Shown here: piece after piece, positions 9,357 through 18,300 of the stretch
Layout of the letters: each line of letters begins with the position of its first letter
Numbering within the stretch: the stretch's first letter is position 1
Assembly (NCBI GenBank): GCA_945883395.1
Contig: CAMCXP010000004.1
Coordinates: 1-44,665, forward strand
Reading direction: 5' to 3'
Source of the DNA: Melioribacter roseus P3M-2
GTDB lineage: Bacteria; Bacteroidota; Ignavibacteria; Kapaibacteriales; Kapaibacteriaceae
Length of the DNA stretch: 44,665 nt
Made by a program: the position numbers and the translations under genes
The notes under the pieces: generated by a model
Told to the model about the DNA's origin: nothing
Database searches by the model: none
Seen by the model: the letters and a program-made list of their open reading frames with translations, nothing else

Positions 9357-11261
9357 ATGGACCAAAGCACTTCGTCGGGGCATGCGGCACCGAGCTCGTC
9401 ACGACTTCTTGCACTCACAATCGGCGCTGTTGGTGTTGTCTACGGCGACATCGGTACAAGCCCCCTTTACTCCCTCAAGGAGTGCTTCTCACCACACTAC
9501 GGTCTCACACCAGGCGCACCCGAAGTTCTCGGCATCCTCTCGCTGATCTTCTGGTCGCTCACCTTGATCATTAGCATCAAGTACCTGCTCATCATTACAC
9601 GGTTTGCCAACGAAGGCGAAGGTGGCATTCTCGCGCTGATGGAATTGGTGAGTCAACGCAAGGGCTCCTACAAGAAGATCGGTGCAATCGTTGCAATGGG
9701 ATTGTTCGGCTCGGCACTGCTCTATGGCGATGGCATCATCACGCCGGCGATTTCGGTTCTCTCTGCCGTTGAAGGACTTGAGGTTGCTGTACCTGGACAG
9801 CTTGGTGCGTTTATCGTTCCAATAACAATTGCAATTCTTATCGGACTCTTTAGCATTCAACGCTATGGCACCACTGGTGTCGGACGTGTGTTTGGTCCGT
9901 TCATGGTTGCATGGTTTGCGATCCTTGGTGCTCTGGGCGTGTACAACGCAATACAAACACCAGCGGTGTTCGAAGCCATCAATCCTATGTACGCCGTCAA
10001 CTTCTTCATGCAACATGGATTCATGGGCTTTGCCGTGCTCGGCAGCGTGTTCCTCGTTGTCACGGGTGGCGAAGCACTCTATGCCGACATGGGACACTTC
10101 GGCCGCACGCCGATCATGCGCGGCTGGTTCTATGTTGCGTACCCTGGTTTGATCCTCCAGTACTTTGGTCAGGGGGCGCTCCTTCTCCGCGAAGGTCACA
10201 TCGCAACGACCGTTGAGAATCCGTTCTTCCACATGGTTCCGTCATGGGGCGTTATTCCGTTGGTGATTTGCGCAACGATGGCAACCATCATTGCGTCGCA
10301 GGCAGTGATTTCGGGCGCATTCTCGCTTACGTGGCAAGCACTGCAGCTGGGCTTCCTTCCACGTCTGAAGGTGCAACACACGTCGAGTGAAGAGCGCGGA
10401 CAGATCTATCTGCCAACGGTCAACTGGGTGCTGTTTGTGAGCTGCGTGTTCTTGGTTCTGCAGTTCCGCACGTCTGGAAATCTCGCTGCGGCCTACGGTA
10501 TTGCAGTGACGTCAACAATGGTGATTACGACCATACTTGCATGGTTTGCGATGCGCCGATTGTTCAAATGGAACTTCGCCGTGTCGCTAAGTCTGACGGC
10601 CCTCTTCATGCTGATCGACGGTTCGTTCTTCGCAGCTAACTGCTTGAAGTTCTTTCAAGGGGGCTATGTACCTGTAGCAATGGCTGCCGCAACGTTCCTC
10701 GTGATGGTAACGTGGCACAAGGGTCGAACGATTCTTGGCAGCGTCATCGAGAAACGCAGCCGTCCTCTTATCGATGTGATTCACGAAGAAATTGAACGGT
10801 GTGCAACGGTGCCAGGGTCTGCGTTGTACATGACTGGGTACAAGGGTATCGCACCACCAGCACTTGTGAGCAATCTCAAGTACAATCGATCACGACACGA
10901 GACGGTTATTCTTCTCACCGTTGTGATCGAGCCAGCTGCACGTGTTCCACACTCAGCACGCATCGAACGAAAGCCACTGGAGAACAACGTGTTCCAGGTT
11001 GTTCTGCATTATGGATTTATGGATCAACTCAACCTGATGAAGGATCTGGAGTGGCTACCGGAGTACGATATTCCTGTTGACATCACCGATGCAATCTTCG
11101 TATTAGGCCACGAAACGCTTACCGTGCAGGACGGCAAGGGCATGGCACGTTGGCGCAAGGAGCTCTTCGTGTTCCTGCATCGCAACTCACGCACACCATC
11201 AAGCTACTTCGGCATTCCGGTTAAGCGCACGCTTGAGGTTGGATCGCACGTGGGGATTTAA
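9357..11261 (+). CDS. kup: KUP/HAK/KT family potassium transporter
   Basis: 634 aa; LALTIGAVGVVYGDIGTSPLYSLKECF, NEGEGGILALMELV, GLFGSALLYGDGIITPAISVLSAVEGLEV signatures. Confidence 0.97.
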   Translation: MDQSTSSGHAAPSSSRLLALTIGAVGVVYGDIGTSPLYSLKECFSPHYGLTPGAPEVLGILSLIFWSLTLIISIKYLLIITRFANEGEGGILALMELVSQRKGSYKKIGAIVAMGLFGSALLYGDGIITPAISVLSAVEGLEVAVPGQLGAFIVPITIAILIGLFSIQRYGTTGVGRVFGPFMVAWFAILGALGVYNAIQTPAVFEAINPMYAVNFFMQHGFMGFAVLGSVFLVVTGGEALYADMGHFGRTPIMRGWFYVAYPGLILQYFGQGALLLREGHIATTVENPFFHMVPSWGVIPLVICATMATIIASQAVISGAFSLTWQALQLGFLPRLKVQHTSSEERGQIYLPTVNWVLFVSCVFLVLQFRTSGNLAAAYGIAVTSTMVITTILAWFAMRRLFKWNFAVSLSLTALFMLIDGSFFAANCLKFFQGGYVPVAMAAATFLVMVTWHKGRTILGSVIEKRSRPLIDVIHEEIERCATVPGSALYMTGYKGIAPPALVSNLKYNRSRHETVILLTVVIEPAARVPHSARIERKPLENNVFQVVLHYGFMDQLNLMKDLEWLPEYDIPVDITDAIFVLGHETLTVQDGKGMARWRKELFVFLHRNSRTPSSYFGIPVKRTLEVGSHVGI

Positions 11262-11975
11262 TCAGAACTGGAATCCGAGCCCGAGACGTATGCCACGTCC
11301 GACGAGCCAGCCGATGTCTTGGTTCTCAATCGTCGTGGGCTGTCGCACGCTGTAGGAGAGGTCAATCAGGATGCGGCTTGCATCCACAGGGAGCACCATG
11401 CGTGCGCCGACAAATGCCCCGAAGCCGATCTGCGCATCATACGTGCCACTGACGGTTACTGGCCGTTGGCCAAGCTCTTCCTTCGGGAACTCGCTGTAGT
11501 CATCCGTCTGCTTCACACTAAAGAGTCGGTCGGCATATACACCAAGTTGTAGCTGAATTGCAGAACCTGTCGAGTCGAGTTCGGCTACCTGGAATGCAAG
11601 CGATGCACCCAGTTCGATCGCTGTCGAGTTCATCGTCGTAACTACGCGCGGTCCACCAGCCCCTGGCTCAACAACATTGAGCATACCGGGCGGACGTCCC
11701 AGACCGAGCGGTTCGGTGGGTGTTGTTTTCGCGCCACCAGATTCGGCCCGGTAGAACCCGTGCACGTTGATTTCCGCACCAGATGAAATCGCACGCGAGT
11801 AAAGAGCGCCGAACGCTATACGCGATGGTGCGCCATAGGCAGCCACGCTGGTGCCTACGCTGGTGCTAATGCCATACGTGAAATACGGTCCGATGTATGA
11901 CTGTGCTGAAAGCGACAGCGTCGCTACAACGAAGAACGCTGTAGCGACGCTGATGATGTGAGTTGTAGTGTTCAT
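11262..11975 (-). CDS. hypothetical outer-membrane beta-barrel-like protein
   Basis: signal-peptide-like N-terminus (...FFVVATLSLSAQS), alternating hydrophobic beta pattern, C-terminal GLGFQF ending in Phe. Confidence 0.65.
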   Translation of the reverse strand: MNTTTHIISVATAFFVVATLSLSAQSYIGPYFTYGISTSVGTSVAAYGAPSRIAFGALYSRAISSGAEINVHGFYRAESGGAKTTPTEPLGLGRPPGMLNVVEPGAGGPRVVTTMNSTAIELGASLAFQVAELDSTGSAIQLQLGVYADRLFSVKQTDDYSEFPKEELGQRPVTVSGTYDAQIGFGAFVGARMVLPVDASRILIDLSYSVRQPTTIENQDIGWLVGRGIRLGLGFQF

Positions 11976-11983
11976 CCGGAAAG

Positions 11984-13531
11984 TTACGACTCAGGAACGA
12001 TCACTGAGATGGCTTGCTTCGAGCCCTCTTGTTCTTTCACGATGAAAAGTATCCCGTCGCCAGGCTTTTTCATGCTGAGGATTTTCTGCAGCTGCGACGG
12101 CGACGATACCGTTTTACCATCGGCCTTGAGGATCACAGTGCCTTGACGCATGCCACGACGCGCAACTGCTCCACTGCGCTCAACCTTCGATACATACACG
12201 CCGTCCGACGTTCCAAACTTCTCCGGCATTTCACCCGTGAGCAGATTCGCTGTGAACCCAAGATCCTTGAAGGTAATCGGCTCGGACGACGACGATCCTT
12301 GGTCGCCTCCAGCACGGCCTGCGTTGTCGGCAACATCGTTAGTGCCACCGAGTACCTTGAGACGAACAGTCTTTGTGATCGCTTTGCCATCGCGCCAGAT
12401 CTTGAGGTTTACAGTGTTACCTGCTCGACGCAGCACGATCTCGTTTTGAAGATCGTTCGATGTCTTGACAGCACGACCGTCTACTTCAAGAATCACGTCG
12501 CCAACGTCAATACCGGCAGCTTCTGCAGCGCCACCCTCAACAACCTTGTTGACGTTGACACCACTGACGGTGTTCAACCCAACAGCCTTCGCAGATGCTT
12601 CATCAACACTCGTGATTTCAACACCGATGTAGCCACGCTGAATCTTTCCGTCGTCGATCAGATCGAGCGCAACACTCTTGACCATGTCAATCGGAATTGC
12701 AAAGCCATAGCCGTTATAGAATCCCGTATTCGATGCGATTGCTGTGTTGATACCAACCAAGCTGCCGTTTAGGTTGAAGAGGCCTCCACCGGAATTGCCC
12801 GGGTTGATTGCTGCATCTGTTTGAATGAAGTTCTCCACGGCATAGCGATTGCGCTTCGACATGCGGCCATTGGTGCCAACAATACCGATGCCACGGCCAA
12901 TCGCAGAGACAATACCAGCTGTTACTGTTGACTTCAATCCAAGCGGACTACCAACGGCAACTACCCATTCACCGACGCGGATCTGTTCGCGTTGCGCAAA
13001 GTGCGCAGGCGTAAACGTGCCATCGATCTTCAGTACGGCCAAATCCGTCAACGAGTCACGTCCGACCAGACGTGCCTTATATTCTTTCTGGTCCTGCGTC
13101 GTGACGATGATGCCACCCTCTTTCGCACGTTCAACAACGTGGTTGTTCGTGACCACGTAGCCATCGCTTGAAATCACAACGCCACTTCCACCAGCTTCAC
13201 CTTCGTCAAGATCTTCCGGCGCTTCCTCGCCCTCCGGACCAAAGAATCGGAAGAAGTCATTGGGAAGTCGCTGCATTGATGGACGTCGACTCTCGGTCGT
13301 GACAGTAATCGAAACAACAGACTTCGTGACAGCACCAGCAACGGCAACGAACTGATCGTTCAACTGCGCGACGCTAGCAAGCGCTTGCACGGGCGCTTGG
13401 CGCGCACCGAGATCAAGATCGCCGGCCAACAACTCTTCGATTGCATTCGTACTGAACGATGTGATGAGCACGACTCCCATCACGATACCAACACCAATTA
13501 GTGCCACTGCGGCAAACAAGGAACGCTTCAT
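11984..13531 (-). CDS. HtrA/DegP/DegQ-family S1C serine protease with two PDZ domains
   Basis: VVTNNHVV (His), DSLTDLAVLKI (Asp), AAINPGNSGGGLFNLNG (Ser), two PDZ-like repeats. The ORF track extends to 13780 through the ppx 3' end; MKRSLFAAVALIGVGIVMGVV at 13531 gives an N-terminal membrane anchor. Confidence 0.93.
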   Translation of the reverse strand: MKRSLFAAVALIGVGIVMGVVLITSFSTNAIEELLAGDLDLGARQAPVQALASVAQLNDQFVAVAGAVTKSVVSITVTTESRRPSMQRLPNDFFRFFGPEGEEAPEDLDEGEAGGSGVVISSDGYVVTNNHVVERAKEGGIIVTTQDQKEYKARLVGRDSLTDLAVLKIDGTFTPAHFAQREQIRVGEWVVAVGSPLGLKSTVTAGIVSAIGRGIGIVGTNGRMSKRNRYAVENFIQTDAAINPGNSGGGLFNLNGSLVGINTAIASNTGFYNGYGFAIPIDMVKSVALDLIDDGKIQRGYIGVEITSVDEASAKAVGLNTVSGVNVNKVVEGGAAEAAGIDVGDVILEVDGRAVKTSNDLQNEIVLRRAGNTVNLKIWRDGKAITKTVRLKVLGGTNDVADNAGRAGGDQGSSSSEPITFKDLGFTANLLTGEMPEKFGTSDGVYVSKVERSGAVARRGMRQGTVILKADGKTVSSPSQLQKILSMKKPGDGILFIVKEQEGSKQAISVIVPES

Positions 13532-13583
13532 GTAGGTCAACTCCGGAATAATGTCAATAGAGACTGACGAACAGAAAAAATCT

Positions 13584-15146
13584 TTAGTGGACGTCCAGCA
13601 CAAATCTGACTGGACGTCGGAAGGTCTCTTCCAGGAGCTCTTTGCGACGCTCAGCACCCCAGAGCTCGATATCGGCAAGTCCATTTGGCACAACGAGATA
13701 GATGTCGATACCGCTTCCCGATACCCGTACCCGCAGCCTCTGAACGAGCTGTTGCTGCCGACGGTCGAGTCCCTCGGCAACGCGAAGAATAGATGCGAGA
13801 ACCCGCACCACTTCCTGTTCGTCGATCGTCAGTGCCATAAAGCTGGCGTGCTTCTTCTTGGGATGACTCTTCCGGTGATAGCGTGCTATCGTTGCAATGA
13901 TCTCGGTTTCATCATTGGTGAAACCCGGCATAGCTGAATTACGGATGATGTACTCGCTGTGCTTGTGATGTTGCTCAGCACCAATATGGTACCCGACGTC
14001 GTGCAGCAATGCCGCAGCCTCAAGTAACTCGAGTTCGCGATCTCCATAGCCGTGCAACACGCGCAATCCGTCAAACAGCCGAATCGCGAGATTCTTCACA
14101 TGGACCGCATGCGGACGTCGCACGTTGTAAAGGTCGCAAACGTGGTCGACACTCTCATACCGCAAATGCGCAAGGTGATGGAATCGACGAATGTCATCAT
14201 CCTTCTGTACCGTATCGAATACAATCCCCTCGCGAAGCGCATAGGAAGAGATTGTGAGTACGTCAGCTCCGAGACCCCTCATGGCCTGCTCGAGAATAAT
14301 CGCACCCGCAACAATCACATCGCCACGCTTCGACTCCATACCCGGAATGCTCTGGCGTGCATCAACAGTTGGGGTTGCAAGTATCGTGTCAATCGTCTCT
14401 TGAATATCACGCAACGCATACGTCATGCCATTGAGCGTCTCGGGCATTCGTGCATGAATACGAAGATGTGTGATAGCAGCGATGGCCATGATGGTACCTG
14501 AACACCCGACAAAGGTGTCGAAGCCCTGCGTGCACATCGTTTGGAACATCGAGGCCCACTCACCGCGCACAGCAATGCGACACTCCTCGATTCGCACTGG
14601 AGTGACAATTCCATCCGGAAAGAACCGCTTTGTATATCGAAGGTGTCCCAGCTTCGCCGAATGCACCACCTCAGCCTCGCCTTGATATCCGATGATGGTC
14701 TCTGTGGATCCCCCACCGATGTCGATAACGCAACTACGCTGATTCACAATGGGCAGTGCATGAATTGCGCCTACGTAGATCAGACGCGCTTCCTCGGTTC
14801 CTGGAACAACCTCGATAGTAATGCCAGCTTCACGCTGCACACGTTCAACGAACTCATCTTTGTTCAAGGCTTCTCGCACAGCACTGGTTGCGATTGCACG
14901 AACGGCTGCATTGTGCTGCTCGGCGAGTTTCGCGAAGCGTCGCATCGCAGCAACACCTCGGTCCATCGCATCGACGGCCAGGCGCTTCATATCACCCGCG
15001 CCGGATCCAAGACGCACCGTATCCTTATCCCGAGCATGTATCTCGAGCACTCCTCGAGCACTCACCGTCGCAATCACCATGTGGAACGAGTTCGTTCCTA
15101 CATCGATGGCAGCAATTGGACGTTGCACATTGCGTTCATCTGTCAT
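13584..15146 (-). CDS. Ppx/GppA phosphatase family protein with C-terminal HD domain (exopolyphosphatase/guanosine pentaphosphatase-like)
   Basis: AAIDVGTNSFHMVIA, CVIDIGGGSTE, C-terminal LLHDVGYHI HD motif; start MTDERNVQRP preferred at 15146 over 15188. Confidence 0.93.
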   Translation of the reverse strand: MTDERNVQRPIAAIDVGTNSFHMVIATVSARGVLEIHARDKDTVRLGSGAGDMKRLAVDAMDRGVAAMRRFAKLAEQHNAAVRAIATSAVREALNKDEFVERVQREAGITIEVVPGTEEARLIYVGAIHALPIVNQRSCVIDIGGGSTETIIGYQGEAEVVHSAKLGHLRYTKRFFPDGIVTPVRIEECRIAVRGEWASMFQTMCTQGFDTFVGCSGTIMAIAAITHLRIHARMPETLNGMTYALRDIQETIDTILATPTVDARQSIPGMESKRGDVIVAGAIILEQAMRGLGADVLTISSYALREGIVFDTVQKDDDIRRFHHLAHLRYESVDHVCDLYNVRRPHAVHVKNLAIRLFDGLRVLHGYGDRELELLEAAALLHDVGYHIGAEQHHKHSEYIIRNSAMPGFTNDETEIIATIARYHRKSHPKKKHASFMALTIDEQEVVRVLASILRVAEGLDRRQQQLVQRLRVRVSGSGIDIYLVVPNGLADIELWGAERRKELLEETFRRPVRFVLDVH

Positions 15147-15161
15147 GAATGGCCTCCGCAG

Positions 15162-15169
15162 CAAACATA
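15162..15169 (-). promoter_or_regulatory. candidate -7 box (TATGTTTG) upstream of ppx/gppA
   Basis: TAnnTTTG on the minus strand, 15 nt between box and ATG; GGAGG in between. Confidence 0.4.
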
Positions 15170-15187
15170 CCATCTGTATCTTGCTCA

Positions 15188-15310
15188 ATGCTTCAACGCC
15201 CCTTTATCATTCTCGGACTCATTGTAATGGGCCTCATCGTGTTCAGCGGCTTTACCCTCGGCTTTGTGCGGCGGGTCTCTGGTAAGGGGCCTGAGCAGAG
15301 TAAGAAGTAG
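15188..15310 (+). CDS. candidate 40-aa small membrane protein
   Basis: ATG...TAG ORF below the supplied track's apparent length cutoff: MLQRPFIILGLIVMGLIVFSGFTLGFVRRVSGKGPEQSKK; one hydrophobic segment plus basic tail; fills the gap between ppx and a terminator-like palindrome. Confidence 0.5.
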   Translation: MLQRPFIILGLIVMGLIVFSGFTLGFVRRVSGKGPEQSKK

Positions 15311-15325
15311 CCTCCCCAGAACCGA

Positions 15326-15351
15326 CAAAGGCCACCCGAGGGTGGCCTTTG
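15326..15351. terminator. bidirectional terminator-like palindrome between the small ORF (+) and the T9SS gene (-)
   Basis: CAAAGGCCACCC-GA-GGGTGGCCTTTG, perfect 12-bp arms between convergent reading frames; only weak T-tract. Confidence 0.65.
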
Positions 15352-15376
15352 CGGCGTTCTGTTCACGATCGTGGCC

Positions 15377-18300
15377 TTAATGAGCCACGGTCACAGGAAG
15401 TGTGATCGTGCCTGTACGGCCAGTGATCGTCACATAGTACATACCTGATGCGAGCGAGCTGGTGTTGAGTCGGAACTCATACACACCGCCAGCTTGTGTT
15501 TGATTCGCGAGGAGTGTTGATGCGAGCGAACCTGTTGCATCTGCAACGCGGATCGTGACAACATCATCACCTGCAAGCTCATAGCGAATCGAACATGCAT
15601 CAGATGAAGGATTAGGGAATACACGGCCGGCAAACGCAGGAGCAACGTTGTTATCGTTGACGCTTACTGGATTTTGTGCCTTGTATTCACGATTAACGGG
15701 ATCATACTCTGTCCACTCAAGATCCCAACGTTCGAGACCAATTGCACCGCGGAATTCAACGCGCTCGAAGAAGGCATCGGAACCCTTGCCTGTGAACGCT
15801 GCACCAGTGAGAACAGGCGCACCAGTCTTTGGCGATGGATCGAATTCGACGTTCGAGACAAATGCATTGCTGAGCATTGCTACCGACGGAGATGACTTAT
15901 CGACAATGTTGTTGAACGTTGGCGATGCAAGCCATGTATTGTCGAACCCTGCAGGCGGCGTTGCGCCACCGGAGAGGCCAGCAAGTGTCAGCGTTGCATT
16001 CTTCACACCGTACCATGAGTTGTTGCGGATCTCAAGGCTATCGCCCCTAGCAGCAATCATTGTTGGGAGCTGCGCGAACTCGAATCCACGTGGCCATCCG
16101 ACAAAGACAGAGTTAAGGATGCTTTGACGTGAGTTGCGACGTACTTGAGCAGCTGCACCATAGCGAGCGTTGAATTGATTCGCTCCACCACCTGTTGTCC
16201 ATGATGTGTCCTGAAGTGGACCGATCGCGGTGATGTTCGAGAAGACTGCCGATGTGAATGGCTGATTGTACGATGCGTTCGCATCGTTATCAGACTCGAA
16301 TGCTTGTGATGTTGAGACGTCAGCTACAGTGCGGAAACGCTGAACGATACCGAACTGCACACTACCGCTGAAGCCGTTGTCTGTATCAAAGTCATCATCA
16401 AGAATGCCATAGGATATCAGACGCTTTGCATTGACCGTGCCACCGAACCACTCAAAGCCGTCATCATTGCCGTACGATACTTGAATGTTGTTGAGCACTG
16501 TCTTGCGACCAACGCCACCCATTGTGAGCGAGTTGAGCTCGTTGTTCGGTGCTACAGCGATACCAGCAAACTCGATACGAACAAACTGAAGCGAGCCGCT
16601 TGAGTCATCGTCATTCTGTCCGCCGAACCAACCACGTCCACCCGGCGTAGATTCAGCGATACCACCTTCAATAGCTGCCTGACCACCTGGGTGATTTGTG
16701 CGTGCCTTACCGCAGATCACGATACCACCCCAGTCGCCACGTGCGCGCTGACCAGGCAGTGCGCTCGATGTGAAGACGATAGGAAGCTTGCGTGTACCGT
16801 TTGCGATAATCTTGCCACCCTTGTTGATACAGAGCACGGAGTTCTGTCCGACCGTATCACCAACGATGATTGTTCCTGCTTCGATTTCAAGGACGCCGCC
16901 GTCGTTGACGTAGACGTAACCATCAAGACCGTAGATCTTGGTGTTCGAAAGCTTCACGCGACCCGTGATTTCACCACGGAGCACGGAGTCCGCACGAACA
17001 GGTGCTGGTGCGACAATCTTGATTGGGTTATCGTTGATGTCTGTCTTCGTTGTGTCGCTGAGCAACACCATGCGTACGTAGCCTGTCTCTGTCTGATCGC
17101 TCGGACGGAAGACAACACCGCCAGCGAATGCGCCACGGCGAGTTGCCGAGTCAAGAACATTCGATAGTCCTGGAAGTACAGTCCACGGTCCTGTTTGGCT
17201 CTTACCAAACTCGAAGCGCCAGCGCTGACGGAATGTTCCTGTTGTGTCCCAGCGAAGATCTACCGACTGACCAACGCGGATTTCACGAACGTTCGAACCC
17301 GGCTCTATAAGACGAACTGTAGGCTCAACGACTACTGGTGCTGTGATTGCAAATGGAGCAGTAGTGATGTCAAACTTCGTCGGATCACTGATGAGTGTCA
17401 TCTTGATGAAGCCCGTTTGCGTCACTACATTCGGGGCTGTGAATCCGTTATTAAGCTTGCCGCGCGTTGCACCAGCGTCAACGACGTTCTCAGCGCCTGC
17501 GATCGGCGACCATGGGCCTTGCTTAGATGTAGCAAACTCGAACTTGTAACGATTGCCAGCAGCACTTGTCGTATCCCACTCGATGTTCACCTTTGTGCCT
17601 TGGAGGTACGATTCACCAGCAGCTGCACCTGGCTTTGTGATATTCACCACAACTGCTGCACGGTACTCTGCATTAACTGGATCGTAGTTTGCCCAACCCT
17701 CGTCCCATGCCTGACCCGTCGCTGGGAACGCACCGCGATAGGATACTTGCTCAAAGAAACCATCGTTGATTGGATACAACACACCGCCGTTGTCGAACTG
17801 TGCTGTTGTGAGGTACGGCGCTAGAGTTGTCGGACGTGCGTTGAACGTTGCATCTGTTGACCATGCATTCGCAAGGAAGGCATTCTTCGGATTTGAACGA
17901 TCAGCTGTATTTGCATACAGCGCCTTTGCAACCCAGTTCGCATCTAATCCCGCAGGAGCTGTACCACCTGCAAGATTCATCCATGCTCCCTTGACGCCGA
18001 ACCAACTTGATGAACGCACGGCAAGCGAATCGCTCAGAGCCGCATTCATTGTCGGCACTTGTGCTAACTCAAATCCGCGCGGCCAACCAACGATAACGGC
18101 ATTGAAAACGCTCATTCGTGAGTTGCGGCGAATCTGCATCGCAGCGCCATAACGACTATTGAATTGATTAGCGCCACCGCCTGATGTCCATGATGTGTCT
18201 TCGACTGGACCGATGAGTGTGAGATTTGAGAATGTTGCCGATGTAAGCGGACGATTAAACGAGCTATTCGCGTCGTTATCTGTCTCGATAGCTTGCGATG

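Noticed and set aside
9489-10232. 247-aa minus-strand ORF antisense to kup
   Set aside because: Charged, Arg/His/Asn-rich shadow ORF; the sense strand encodes an unmistakable KUP transporter
17195-17824. 209-aa Cys-rich plus-strand ORF antisense to the duplicated T9SS gene
   Set aside because: Recurs as a frame shadow of the repeat-containing gene; no signal peptide or domain logic
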